Positions 1 to 5,585 of a stretch of DNA of 5,585 nucleotides are shown one piece after another. How positions within the stretch are numbered: position 1 is the first letter of the stretch; every line of letters starts with the position of its first letter. The translations under genes were made by a program, and so were the position numbers. Location: the NCBI GenBank assembly GCA_030597645.1, contig JAUVRN010000156.1, positions 1 to 5,585 on the forward strand. Reading direction: 5' to 3'. This DNA comes from Candidatus Zixiibacteriota bacterium (GTDB lineage Bacteria > Zixibacteria > MSB-5A5 > JAUVRN01). Under the pieces are notes generated by a model that was not told the origin of the DNA, ran no database searches, and saw nothing but the letters and a program-made list of their open reading frames with translations.

Positions 1-1
1 G

Positions 2-295
2 AACATGTCCGACCGGGAGTTGATCGATCTATTCAAGAAGGAAGTGGGCTCGCTGACCGCCATCATCGACGATCCGGAGTTCGTACAGGTGTTTCGCTGG
101 CCGCGCGCCATCGCCCAGTACAACATCGGCCACCTGGAACGCGTGGAGCGCATCGAGGCGGCCGAAGATCGTTGCCCAGGCCTGGTGTTCGCCGGCAATT
201 CCTACCGCGGCGTGGGACTCAACGACTGCGTGGTCTCCGCGCATCGCGCGGTACAACGCGTCACACAACAGCTCGGCGTACGCATGCCGGCTTGA
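2..295 (+). CDS. hemY: Protoporphyrinogen oxidase, HemY/PPOX family, C-terminal part (5' end outside window)
   Basis: This is the end of an FAD-dependent protoporphyrinogen oxidase, which oxidises protoporphyrinogen IX to protoporphyrin IX, the step before iron insertion in haem synthesis. The frame is open to the left edge (codons begin at base 2), so the Met at 5-7 is probably internal. Only about 97 residues of a protein usually near 450-480 residues are present. Counting from that Met, two family signatures are visible: RWPRAIAQYNIGH at 31-43, and GNSYRGVGLNDC at 64-75, the C-terminal strand and turn that contact the FAD. These match the C-terminus of the Myxococcus/Bacillus-type enzyme and not E. 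coli HemG, which is an unrelated flavodoxin-like protein; databases nevertheless often label this family hemG. The stop codon TGA is at 293-295. The next gene converges after 15 bp. In Gram-positives the same family acts on coproporphyrinogen, so the exact substrate is inferred. The family call is confident. Confidence 0.9.
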   Translation, partial: NMSDRELIDLFKKEVGSLTAIIDDPEFVQVFRWPRAIAQYNIGHLERVERIEAAEDRCPGLVFAGNSYRGVGLNDCVVSAHRAVQRVTQQLGVRMPA

Positions 296-310
296 CTATT
301 GCCTGTTCTT

Positions 311-1123
311 CTACGCTGATTCCTTGAACAGGTGCACGTCCGTCTGCGGGAAGGGGATGGAGATGCCCTGCGCGTCGAACGCGGTCTTCACCTTTTCCTG
401 GAAGCCGGAGAACACACCCCAGTAGTCTTCCCTCTTTACCCACGGGCGCACCACGAAATTGACCGAGCTGTCGGCCAGCTCCGACACGGCCACCATGGGC
501 GCCGGATCCTTGAGAATCCTCGAATCCTCCGCCACCAGCGCATCCAGCGTCTCCTTGGCCTTCTTGATGTCGTCTCCGTAGCCGATGCCGAAGGTCATGT
601 CGACGCGGCGCGTGGCGTGGGCGGAGAAGTTGGTGATGTTGCTGGCCGTAATCGCGTTGTTGGGAATAATCACCTTCCTGTTGTCCGGCGTTTTCAGTAC
701 GGTGTTGAACACCTGCACTTCCACCACGGTGCCCTTGACGCCCCCCGCCTCGATGAAGTCGCCCGCCTTAAAGGGCCGGAAGACGATGACCAGGACGCCG
801 GCCGCGAAGTTGGACAGGGATCCCTGCAGGGCCAGGCCGACGGCCAGGCCGGCGGCGCCGAGGATGGCGATGAAGGACGCGGTCTGGATGCCCAGCGCGC
901 CCAGTGCCGCAATGAGCACGATGGTCAACAGCGCGAACTTGGTGAGGCTGCCCACGAATTTCGTCAGCGTCTCGTCCATGCCGCCTTTGCGCATCATACG
1001 GCGAACGACTCCGGTGGTGATCCCCACGACGATGCGACCGATAATGAAGATCGCGAGCGCGGCAAAAACCTTGGGGCCGTAGTAATAAGCCCATTCGGTC
1101 AGTTTTTCAGTCAGTCCTTCCAT
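311..1123 (-). CDS. mscS: Small-conductance mechanosensitive channel, MscS family
   Basis: This 270-residue inner-membrane channel opens under membrane tension and releases solutes during hypo-osmotic shock; the family is a homoheptamer. Three hydrophobic segments are visible: TM1 about 15-40, TM2 about 55-78, and the pore-lining TM3 about 80-115. TM3 carries the Gly/Ala-rich packing pattern, with AGLAVGLALQGSLSNF at 91-106 almost identical to E. coli MscS. By alignment to the E. coli protein (offset 12), the gate leucines L105 and L109 correspond to L93 and L97, and the G113 kink to G101. The cytosolic beta domain follows, with FRPFKAGD at 115-122, IPNNAI at 153-158, and the C-terminal GISIPFPQTDVHL at 253-265. 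The protein is slightly shorter than E. coli MscS (286), mainly at the periplasmic N-terminus, and looks complete. The ATG at 1121-1123 is supported by a GGAGGT Shine-Dalgarno sequence 8 nt upstream. The gene lies 64 bp downstream of the S9 peptidase on the same strand, so co-transcription is plausible. Confidence 0.95.
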   Translation of the reverse strand: MEGLTEKLTEWAYYYGPKVFAALAIFIIGRIVVGITTGVVRRMMRKGGMDETLTKFVGSLTKFALLTIVLIAALGALGIQTASFIAILGAAGLAVGLALQGSLSNFAAGVLVIVFRPFKAGDFIEAGGVKGTVVEVQVFNTVLKTPDNRKVIIPNNAITASNITNFSAHATRRVDMTFGIGYGDDIKKAKETLDALVAEDSRILKDPAPMVAVSELADSSVNFVVRPWVKREDYWGVFSGFQEKVKTAFDAQGISIPFPQTDVHLFKESA

Positions 1124-1131
1124 AGAGCGCT

Positions 1132-1137
1132 ACCTCC
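1132..1137 (-). promoter_or_regulatory. Ribosome binding site of mscS
   Basis: On the minus strand the sequence GGGAGGTAGCGCTCT directly precedes the ATG of mscS. The GGAGGT core (plus-strand ACCTCC at 1132-1137) is a full match to the anti-Shine-Dalgarno sequence at a good distance (8 nt). It fixes the channel's start codon and means the gene has its own strong translation signal even if it is read from the upstream peptidase transcript. Confidence 0.75.
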
Positions 1138-1148
1138 CGACATGTAAG

Positions 1149-1175
1149 GGAACCGTTCCTGTGATGTTGACGTCA
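1149..1175. promoter_or_regulatory. Two palindromic motifs between the peptidase and mscS (possible operator or hairpin)
   Basis: The 64-bp gap between the peptidase stop and the mscS start holds GGAAC-C-GTTCC at 1149-1159 (5-bp arms around one base) and the perfect 8-bp palindrome TGACGTCA at 1168-1175. The wider GTGA...TCAC arms at 1161-1176 also form an inverted repeat. There is no T-run after either motif on the minus strand, so an intrinsic terminator is unlikely. They could be binding sites for a dimeric regulator controlling mscS separately, or chance. No clear -35/-10 pair was recognised here. Confidence 0.3.
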
Positions 1176-1187
1176 CCCCCCTGCGGT

Positions 1188-3203
1188 CTACGTCCTCAAA
1201 TACTTGTCGAACCAGTCCGAGATAAACCGGAGCCGTGCCATGCGACGATCAGGCCGGCCGCCCCGCGACAGCCCGTGCGGCTCTTCCGGGAAGCGCACGT
1301 ACTCTACGGTCCGGCCGAGGTACTTGAGCATGGCATACAGCTCGTCGGCCTGCTCGACGTTGCACCGCAGATCCTGCTCCGAGTGGATGATGAGCAACGG
1401 CGGGCGCATCTTCTTGACATATGTCAGCGGTGACATGCGCACCAGCTCGTCGAACTGATCCCACGGTGTGGCGAGGAACTCCTCTTTGGTGTCGTACCCG
1501 ACGTCGGAGGAGCCGAAGAAGCTAATCAGGTTGACGACACTACGCTGGGTCACGGCTGCCTTGTAACGGTTGGTATGACCGATGGCCCAGTTGGTCATGT
1601 ACCCACCGTAGGAACCGCCGGTGATGCCCACGCGCTTTGGATCGACAAACGGCTGTTCGCAGAGGAAATCGGTGCCTGCCATGACATCCTCGTAGTCCGG
1701 GCCACCCCAGTCACCGATAATCGCCTTGGTGAAGGCCTCGCCGTAGCCCTGTGAACCACGCGGATTGCAGTAGAACACGACGTATCCGCAGGCCGCCAGG
1801 TACTGCATCTCGTGAAAGAGCACGTTGCCGTACTGTGCGCGGGGTCCTCCGTGTACCTGCACGATGGCGGGGTACTTCCGCCGCTGTTTAAAATTCTGCG
1901 GCTTGAGAATCCAGGCCTGCACACGAGTGCCGTCATAGCTGCGGAACCAGACCGACTGCGGCTTGCCGATGTCGATCTGCCGGAACAGGTTGCGATTGAC
2001 CTCGGAGACTCGCTGTGGTTTGCCGCTGCGGCCCCGGTTTAGCTTCATCACCCACACATCGCCGGCCGATTTCGGATCGGCGATCCGCATGGCCATGACC
2101 TTGCGGGCGGCATCCGCGCGGAAATCCTGGATGGCCCATTTGCCGTGGGCCTCCACCCGGGGCGATCCACCGCGGCGTGCGATCGAATAGAGATCGTTGG
2201 ACCCGTGTCGCGGCGCGCCAAAGTAGAGTTTGCGGCTGTCCGCGGACCAGACCGGTGGCGTCGGACCGCCGAATGCATCATCGGTATCGGAGATGGTCGG
2301 ATCGTACAGCGTCGTGTCGAACTTCTTGGTCAGGTTCCTCGCCTTGGCGCCGGAGATCGATACGATCCAGAGGTTTTCGTTGGTGCTCCCCCAGGCATCG
2401 TGCGGGTTGTCGTGACCGATATAGGCCAGATACTTGCCATCAGGTGACCAGGAGAGGGAATAGGCGGGACCATCCGGTTTGTTGAGCTTGCGCTCCCGCC
2501 TGCCGTTGGGGTCGCACACGATGATGTCGCGGTAGAGAAACTCCCGGTCCGGATCCTTGCGGCGGTTGACCACGAATGCGATCGACCGGCCATCCGGAGA
2601 GAAGAGCGGGCACTCTTCGTTGTAGCGACCGTGTGTGATCTGTACCGCCTCTTTCCTGCGCAGGTCATACCGCCAAACATGAAAGCCGTCTTCGGGACGC
2701 CAGCCGTCCCCGTCGAGCCGGTACCAGAGCCGCTTGATGTGCCGGTATACCGGCTCCTTCTGGCTCTCCTTGACATCTTCCTCGGACTCGCTGGCCGGCG
2801 CGTTGTAGGCCTTGCGGAAGAGAAACAACAGCTGCGTGCCACCGGGTGACCAGGAGAGGTTGCCCAGGGAACCGCGCCGCCTCAGGATCTCCTGTTCGGC
2901 GCCGCCGTCCGCCGCGATCAGGTAGATGCCGTCCTGCTTGTCGCGCGAGGAACAAAAGGCGATCTGCGTGCCGCCCGGGCTGAAGACCGGGGTGCGATCC
3001 TTGTGTTTGCCGAAGGTGTACTGCGTGTGCGTGTCGGCTTCGCGATCGTAGATCCAGAGATTGGAGTAGTACTTGTTGTCCTCGGCGTCGATCCACTCGC
3101 GCGCATAGACGACGCGGCGACCGTCCGGCGAAATGTCCAAGGTTCGAACGAACTTGAAATCGAGCAGATCTTCACGGCGCATGGCGCGCTTCTTTTGTGG
3201 CAT
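1188..3203 (-). CDS. S9 (prolyl oligopeptidase) family serine peptidase, acylaminoacyl-peptidase/DPP IV-like
   Basis: A 671-residue serine peptidase of the S9 family, which cleaves short peptides that enter through or beside a beta-propeller cap. The N-terminal part (about 15-400) is a propeller with repeated blade motifs: SPDGRRVVY near 25, FSPGGTQIAF near 74, WSPGGTQLLF near 118, FSPDGRSIAF near 201, WSPDGKYLAYI near 252 and WSADSRKLYF near 319. The C-terminal alpha/beta hydrolase domain (about 420-671) has the HGGP oxyanion-hole strand at 451-454, the nucleophile elbow GGSYGGYM with Ser531, Asp611 in HSEQDLR, and His643 in EEPHGLSR, so the triad is complete. Length is normal for the family. 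No signal peptide or membrane segment is seen, so a cytoplasmic role in peptide turnover is inferred; substrate preference (acyl-peptides, dipeptides or other) cannot be read from sequence. The ATG at 3203 was chosen because a GGGGGT sequence sits 7 nt upstream; a GTG at 3218 (676 residues) lacks such a site, and an ATG at 3182 is also possible. Confidence 0.93.
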   Translation of the reverse strand: MPQKKRAMRREDLLDFKFVRTLDISPDGRRVVYAREWIDAEDNKYYSNLWIYDREADTHTQYTFGKHKDRTPVFSPGGTQIAFCSSRDKQDGIYLIAADGGAEQEILRRRGSLGNLSWSPGGTQLLFLFRKAYNAPASESEEDVKESQKEPVYRHIKRLWYRLDGDGWRPEDGFHVWRYDLRRKEAVQITHGRYNEECPLFSPDGRSIAFVVNRRKDPDREFLYRDIIVCDPNGRRERKLNKPDGPAYSLSWSPDGKYLAYIGHDNPHDAWGSTNENLWIVSISGAKARNLTKKFDTTLYDPTISDTDDAFGGPTPPVWSADSRKLYFGAPRHGSNDLYSIARRGGSPRVEAHGKWAIQDFRADAARKVMAMRIADPKSAGDVWVMKLNRGRSGKPQRVSEVNRNLFRQIDIGKPQSVWFRSYDGTRVQAWILKPQNFKQRRKYPAIVQVHGGPRAQYGNVLFHEMQYLAACGYVVFYCNPRGSQGYGEAFTKAIIGDWGGPDYEDVMAGTDFLCEQPFVDPKRVGITGGSYGGYMTNWAIGHTNRYKAAVTQRSVVNLISFFGSSDVGYDTKEEFLATPWDQFDELVRMSPLTYVKKMRPPLLIIHSEQDLRCNVEQADELYAMLKYLGRTVEYVRFPEEPHGLSRGGRPDRRMARLRFISDWFDKYLRT

Positions 3204-3291
3204 TTTATATACCCCCACGGGATGTGATTGATGTAACTGGAACAGGCCGTTGTTTATAGAACGGTTACGCGGTCCGGGCGGAATATACTTG
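3204..3291. promoter_or_regulatory. Divergent intergenic region between the S9 peptidase and aldo/keto reductase genes
   Basis: This 88-bp stretch must carry the promoters of two divergent genes unless they are read from afar. It is more AT-rich than the flanking genes. A possible plus-strand -35 TTGATG lies at 3228-3233, with only weak -10 candidates (GTTTAT 3252-3257, TATAGA 3255-3260). An inverted repeat CCGTT (3247-3251), 8 nt, AACGG (3260-3264) overlaps those -10 candidates and could be an operator or a leader hairpin. No convincing minus-strand promoter was recognised. The regional assignment follows from gene layout; individual elements are tentative. Confidence 0.4.
3211..3216 (-). 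promoter_or_regulatory. Probable ribosome binding site deciding the S9 peptidase start
   Basis: On the minus strand the sequence reads GTGGGGGT, then ATATAAA, then ATG. GGGGGT differs from GGAGGT at one base, which can still wobble-pair with 16S rRNA, and the 7-nt spacer is good. This favours the ATG at 3203-3201 over the in-frame GTG at 3218-3216, which overlaps this site and has no purine-rich stretch before it. Confidence 0.5.
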
Positions 3292-4692
3292 ATGAAGACG
3301 TTCGATCACGCCTCACGCAGGCCGTTGGGCAATACAGGGTTGCGTTGTTGCCCGCTGGGGTTCGGTGGCTACCGCATCACGCAGGGCAGCTCGGAGCATC
3401 GAGCCGCGCTGGCGCGCTATCTCGAACTCGGTGGCAACCTGATAGACACAAGCGCCAATTATGGCCTCGGTGCATCCGAACTTCTGATCGGTGAGGTGCT
3501 GCGGGCAGCCGCACCAGATGATCGGATCATCGTCACTAAGGCAGGATACATCCAGGGTCACCACAAGATGACTGCGTCGCAGCATGCGTATCCCGATGTC
3601 GTCAAGTACGCACCGGACGTATGGCACTGCATACACCCGCGGTTTCTGTCGGATCAGCTGGAGATGTCGCGGGCGCGCCTCGGTGTGGAGCGCGTTGACG
3701 TGTTCCTGCTGCACAATCCGGAGTATTACCTCAAGGACTGCGCCAACCGAGGCATCGACGTGGACCATGCGCGCGAAGTGTTCTACAGGCGCATGGAGAC
3801 GGCGTTTGAGTTCCTGGAGTCGCAGGTGCGGGCTTCGCGGCTGGGCTGGTACGGCATCAGCGCCAACACGTTTGGCCTGCCTGCGGATCGTTCGGATTTC
3901 GTGCAGGTGTCGCGGTGTCTCGCCATCGCGGAGTCGTTTCAGTCGGCTCACCACTTTCGAGTCGTTCAACTTCCGATGAACCTCTACGAGCCCGGCGGTG
4001 CGCTGGAGTGCAACAACGCCGGCCAGTCTGCGATCGACTTTGCCCGGAGCCATGAACTGGGTGTACTGATCAATCGTCCCCTCAATGCCGTCCGCCAGGG
4101 CCGGCTGATGCGGCTGGCCGATCCGCCTGGGCTCGATCGATCAGGCGCCGATCCCGAAGCGGTCCTGTCCGCGTTGCATTCACATGAGGAGGCGTTTGCC
4201 AACCGGTTCGACTTTCCCCTGATGCGCGGCGGCATGGGGGTGGGCGGATGGCTCGGCCCGGTCATGCACCAGGTCGACAGTATGGATGCGTTCAACACCA
4301 TCATACGCCATACGCTGGTGCCTGCGGCCGAGACCTGGATGATGAACGCAGATCACACTCTCCGCAAACAACCGGGCTATGACGAGTGGCGCCGTGCGTT
4401 TGGAGAGCACCTGGACCGTCTACTGGACGGCATCCAGGAGACTCTGGCACGAAAGCTGCACGAAGATGCGGGGACGGTTCGGTCAGAGCTGACTGCCGCG
4501 GGTCTGAGTCGTTCGGAGCAGAGCCTGTCGCAGCTCGCCCTCGCCGTGCTGCTGGGTACCGACGGTGTCTCCTGCGTCCTCAACGGAATGCGGTCCACCG
4601 ACTACGTGGACGACAGTATGCAGGCACTCCGCTCGCCGATTTCCGGGGGCCAAGCCATACTGTGTCGATTGGATCGGGAAGGCGTATCCTGA
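3292..4692 (+). CDS. Aldo/keto reductase family oxidoreductase with a large insertion
   Basis: A 466-residue NAD(P)H-dependent oxidoreductase of the aldo/keto reductase superfamily, a TIM barrel that interconverts carbonyls and alcohols. The N-terminus RPLGNTGLRCCPLGFGGYRI (about 10-29) is the usual first strand. The catalytic tetrad can be assigned as Asp52 and Tyr57 (NLIDTSANYG), Lys83 (VTKAGY) and His141 (LLHNPEYY). Later strands are VVQLPMNLYEP near 224 and GVLINRPLNA near 257. The family's C-terminal signature appears as SLSQLALAVLL with VSCVLNGMRSTDYVDD (about 411-440). Typical members have 280-350 residues; the excess is one segment of about 130 residues (276-408) between the strand at 257 and the final helix and strand. 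The ATG at 3292 was preferred because a modest GGCGGA site lies 9 nt upstream and the family match begins a few residues later; a TTG at 3250 would add 14 residues with no family match. It diverges from the S9 peptidase. Substrate unknown. Confidence 0.9.
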   Translation: MKTFDHASRRPLGNTGLRCCPLGFGGYRITQGSSEHRAALARYLELGGNLIDTSANYGLGASELLIGEVLRAAAPDDRIIVTKAGYIQGHHKMTASQHAYPDVVKYAPDVWHCIHPRFLSDQLEMSRARLGVERVDVFLLHNPEYYLKDCANRGIDVDHAREVFYRRMETAFEFLESQVRASRLGWYGISANTFGLPADRSDFVQVSRCLAIAESFQSAHHFRVVQLPMNLYEPGGALECNNAGQSAIDFARSHELGVLINRPLNAVRQGRLMRLADPPGLDRSGADPEAVLSALHSHEEAFANRFDFPLMRGGMGVGGWLGPVMHQVDSMDAFNTIIRHTLVPAAETWMMNADHTLRKQPGYDEWRRAFGEHLDRLLDGIQETLARKLHEDAGTVRSELTAAGLSRSEQSLSQLALAVLLGTDGVSCVLNGMRSTDYVDDSMQALRSPISGGQAILCRLDREGVS

Positions 4693-4698
4693 GCGCCG

Positions 4699-4728
4699 CC
4701 TCGTCTCGTTCAACGCGAGGGGTCTTTT
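4699..4728 (+). terminator. Weak terminator-like hairpin after the aldo/keto reductase
   Basis: CCTCG (4699-4703) can pair with CGAGG (4716-4720), or alternatively CTCG (4705-4708) with CGAG (4716-4719) around a 7-nt loop. A short GTCTTTT run follows at 4722-4728. The stem is only 4-5 bp, so it is weaker than a typical intrinsic terminator. The rest of the 100-bp gap to the next gene holds a small GAAAA-CAC-TTTTTC inverted repeat at 4734-4747 and no promoter I can defend. Confidence 0.25.
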
Positions 4729-4792
4729 GCTGCGAAAACACTTTTTCAACAGCCTGCTGGCGCCCAAGGCCCCATCGCGTTAACATCGGGGC

Positions 4793-5185
4793 ATGACGCA
4801 CGCTTCAGGCCACGTGACCTGCCTCGTCGACCTGGTCTTCCCCAACCAGACCAATCACCTCGGCACGCTTTTCGGAGGTCATGCCCTGTCCATGATGGAC
4901 AAGGCGGCGTCCATTGCCGCGCATCGTTACTGTCGTACCACCGTGGTCACGGCCTCGATCGAACGAACGGATTTCCTGGCGCCTGTCTACGAAGGGGAAC
5001 TGGCCGAAGTCACGGCGAGCGTCATCAAAACGGGCAGGACGTCCATGGTCGTGGAGGTGGAACTGCACGCGGAAAACATGCTGACCGGTGACCGCCGTCT
5101 CTGTACGCGCGGCAAGTTCAACATGGTGGCGCTGGATGAGCACGGCAAGCCGACGTCTGTGCCGCCTTTCTCCGGTGCCGCGTAA
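4793..5185 (+). CDS. Acyl-CoA thioesterase, hotdog fold, YciA/BACH-like
   Basis: A 130-residue single-domain hotdog thioesterase that hydrolyses acyl-CoA to free acid and CoA in the cytoplasm. The family pattern is clear: VFPNQTNHLGTLFGGHALSM at 15-34 with Asn21 and the GTLFGG turn, Asp36 in MMDKAA (the conserved acidic residue on the long helix), VVTASIERTDFLAPVYEGE at 51-69, and KTGRTSMVVEVE at 79-90. The tail, MVALDEHGKPTSVP, ends the domain as in E. coli YciA (about 132 residues), so the protein looks full length. YciA-type enzymes have broad acyl-CoA range and are usually hexameric; the specificity here cannot be read. The ATG at 4793 is preceded only by GGGG at 4788-4791, too close for a good Shine-Dalgarno, but family alignment supports this start. 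It follows the aldo/keto reductase by 100 bp on the same strand and converges with the membrane-protein gene after 5 bp. Confidence 0.9.
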   Translation: MTHASGHVTCLVDLVFPNQTNHLGTLFGGHALSMMDKAASIAAHRYCRTTVVTASIERTDFLAPVYEGELAEVTASVIKTGRTSMVVEVELHAENMLTGDRRLCTRGKFNMVALDEHGKPTSVPPFSGAA

Positions 5186-5190
5186 CCACC

Positions 5191-5585
5191 TCAGATCTCT
5201 CGTTCCCTCCAGGCCAGAACCGAAGACGGAAGCGTGTGCGCAAGGTAGAGCATCACGGCAAATACGAGAATCAGCATGGAGTCTCCGGTACTCGTTACGC
5301 CCAGATAGAGCAAGATGCAGAGCACGATGGCGGAGAATATGGCGTAGGAGATACGCAGGGAGTCGAGCGTAGTCTGAACCTGTCGCTCATCCAGATGTTC
5401 CGCCCGTGTGTGCACCAGCCACCACAGACGTGTTCTCAGATGGAGCAGCACAAAGCTCGCAAGCATGGTGATCAGCGTGGCGACGAGGGCGATCAGGAGC
5501 AGAGGATTCCACCCGTTGTACGTTCCCAGCGCGAACAGCATCAAAAACAGCCCCGCACATCCGTAATTGACGATCACGACGAGAC
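5191..5585 (-). CDS. Membrane protein of unknown function, four predicted helices (start probably outside window)
   Basis: I do not recognise this family. The readable protein, counted from the GTG at 5577, has 128 residues. It has four hydrophobic stretches at about 2-20, 24-47, 76-95 and 100-123, arranged as two helical hairpins. They are joined by a polar loop (48-75) rich in Arg, His, Glu and Asp, with the sequence HTRAEHLDERQVQTTLDSLR. The C-terminus is short and charged (WREREI). Arg residues after the second helix and at the C-terminal end suggest the loop and C-terminus are cytoplasmic. The frame stays open from the GTG to the right edge (codons for Leu-Val precede it) and no Shine-Dalgarno sequence stands before the GTG, so the true start is likely upstream of the window and the gene is listed as partial. 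The stop codon TGA is at 5193-5191. It converges with the thioesterase gene, leaving 5 bp between stops. Confidence 0.7.
   Translation of the reverse strand, partial: LVVIVNYGCAGLFLMLFALGTYNGWNPLLLIALVATLITMLASFVLLHLRTRLWWLVHTRAEHLDERQVQTTLDSLRISYAIFSAIVLCILLYLGVTSTGDSMLILVFAVMLYLAHTLPSSVLAWREREI

Noticed and set aside
332..1147. Long plus-strand open frame (271 codons) fully antisense to mscS
   Set aside because: Its protein is rich in His, Arg, Gly and Asp without any domain pattern, as expected for the complement of a GC-rich gene. The opposite strand encodes an unmistakable MscS channel.
2330..2842. Minus-strand frame of 170 codons in another frame of the peptidase
   Set aside because: Its composition is dominated by Ser, Arg and Thr, typical of a shifted frame, and the peptidase frame here carries the regular propeller blades.
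3204..3218. GTG start at 3218 for the peptidase (five extra residues)
   Set aside because: It overlaps the best Shine-Dalgarno sequence, has none of its own upstream, and adds residues with no family match.
3250..3291. TTG start at 3250 for the aldo/keto reductase (14 extra residues)
   Set aside because: The added residues do not fit the family's N-terminus, and the ATG at 3292 has a modest ribosome binding site.
3313..4053. Minus-strand open frame (246 codons) antisense to the aldo/keto reductase
   Set aside because: It lies wholly inside a gene with a complete catalytic tetrad and shows no recognisable family, signal or start site. It is a shadow of GC-rich codon use.
1..5585. A new multi-gene system, mobile element, CRISPR array or RNA gene
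   Set aside because: The genes belong to unrelated general functions, and I saw no direct-repeat array, transposase, integrase, terminal repeats or tRNA/rRNA-like segment.

Overview
The window is a compact, GC-rich (roughly 60%) bacterial chromosomal segment with six protein-coding genes, two of them cut by the window edges. I see no RNA genes, CRISPR arrays, insertion sequences or phage genes. A HemY-type (FAD, oxygen-dependent family) protoporphyrinogen oxidase, an MscS channel very like the E. coli one, an S9 peptidase without a signal peptide and a YciA-like thioesterase together suggest a Gram-negative, probably aerobic bacterium. A proteobacterium or a Nitrospirota-like lineage would fit. 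Sequence reading alone cannot fix the taxonomy.

Layout: (a) 2-295, plus strand: C-terminal end of protoporphyrinogen oxidase, convergent with the next gene across 15 bp. (b) 311-1123, minus: small-conductance mechanosensitive channel. (c) 1188-3203, minus: S9 (prolyl oligopeptidase family) serine peptidase. It lies upstream of the channel gene in transcription order, with a 64-bp gap that holds two palindromic motifs and a strong Shine-Dalgarno sequence. (d) 3204-3291: divergent intergenic region. (e) 3292-4692, plus: aldo/keto reductase with an extra segment of about 130 residues. (f) 4693-4792: intergenic region with a weak hairpin followed by a T-rich run. (g) 4793-5185, plus: hotdog-fold acyl-CoA thioesterase. 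(h) 5191-5585, minus: four-helix membrane protein of unknown function, open at the right edge and convergent with the thioesterase across 5 bp.

The genes look like housekeeping or general-metabolism functions (haem synthesis, osmotic protection, peptide turnover, carbonyl reduction, acyl-CoA hydrolysis) and do not form an obvious pathway. The peptidase and channel genes may share a transcript. I found no convincing new multi-gene system. The points most worth a second look are the insertion in the aldo/keto reductase barrel and an 8-base motif (GAACGGTT) shared by two of the few intergenic regions.
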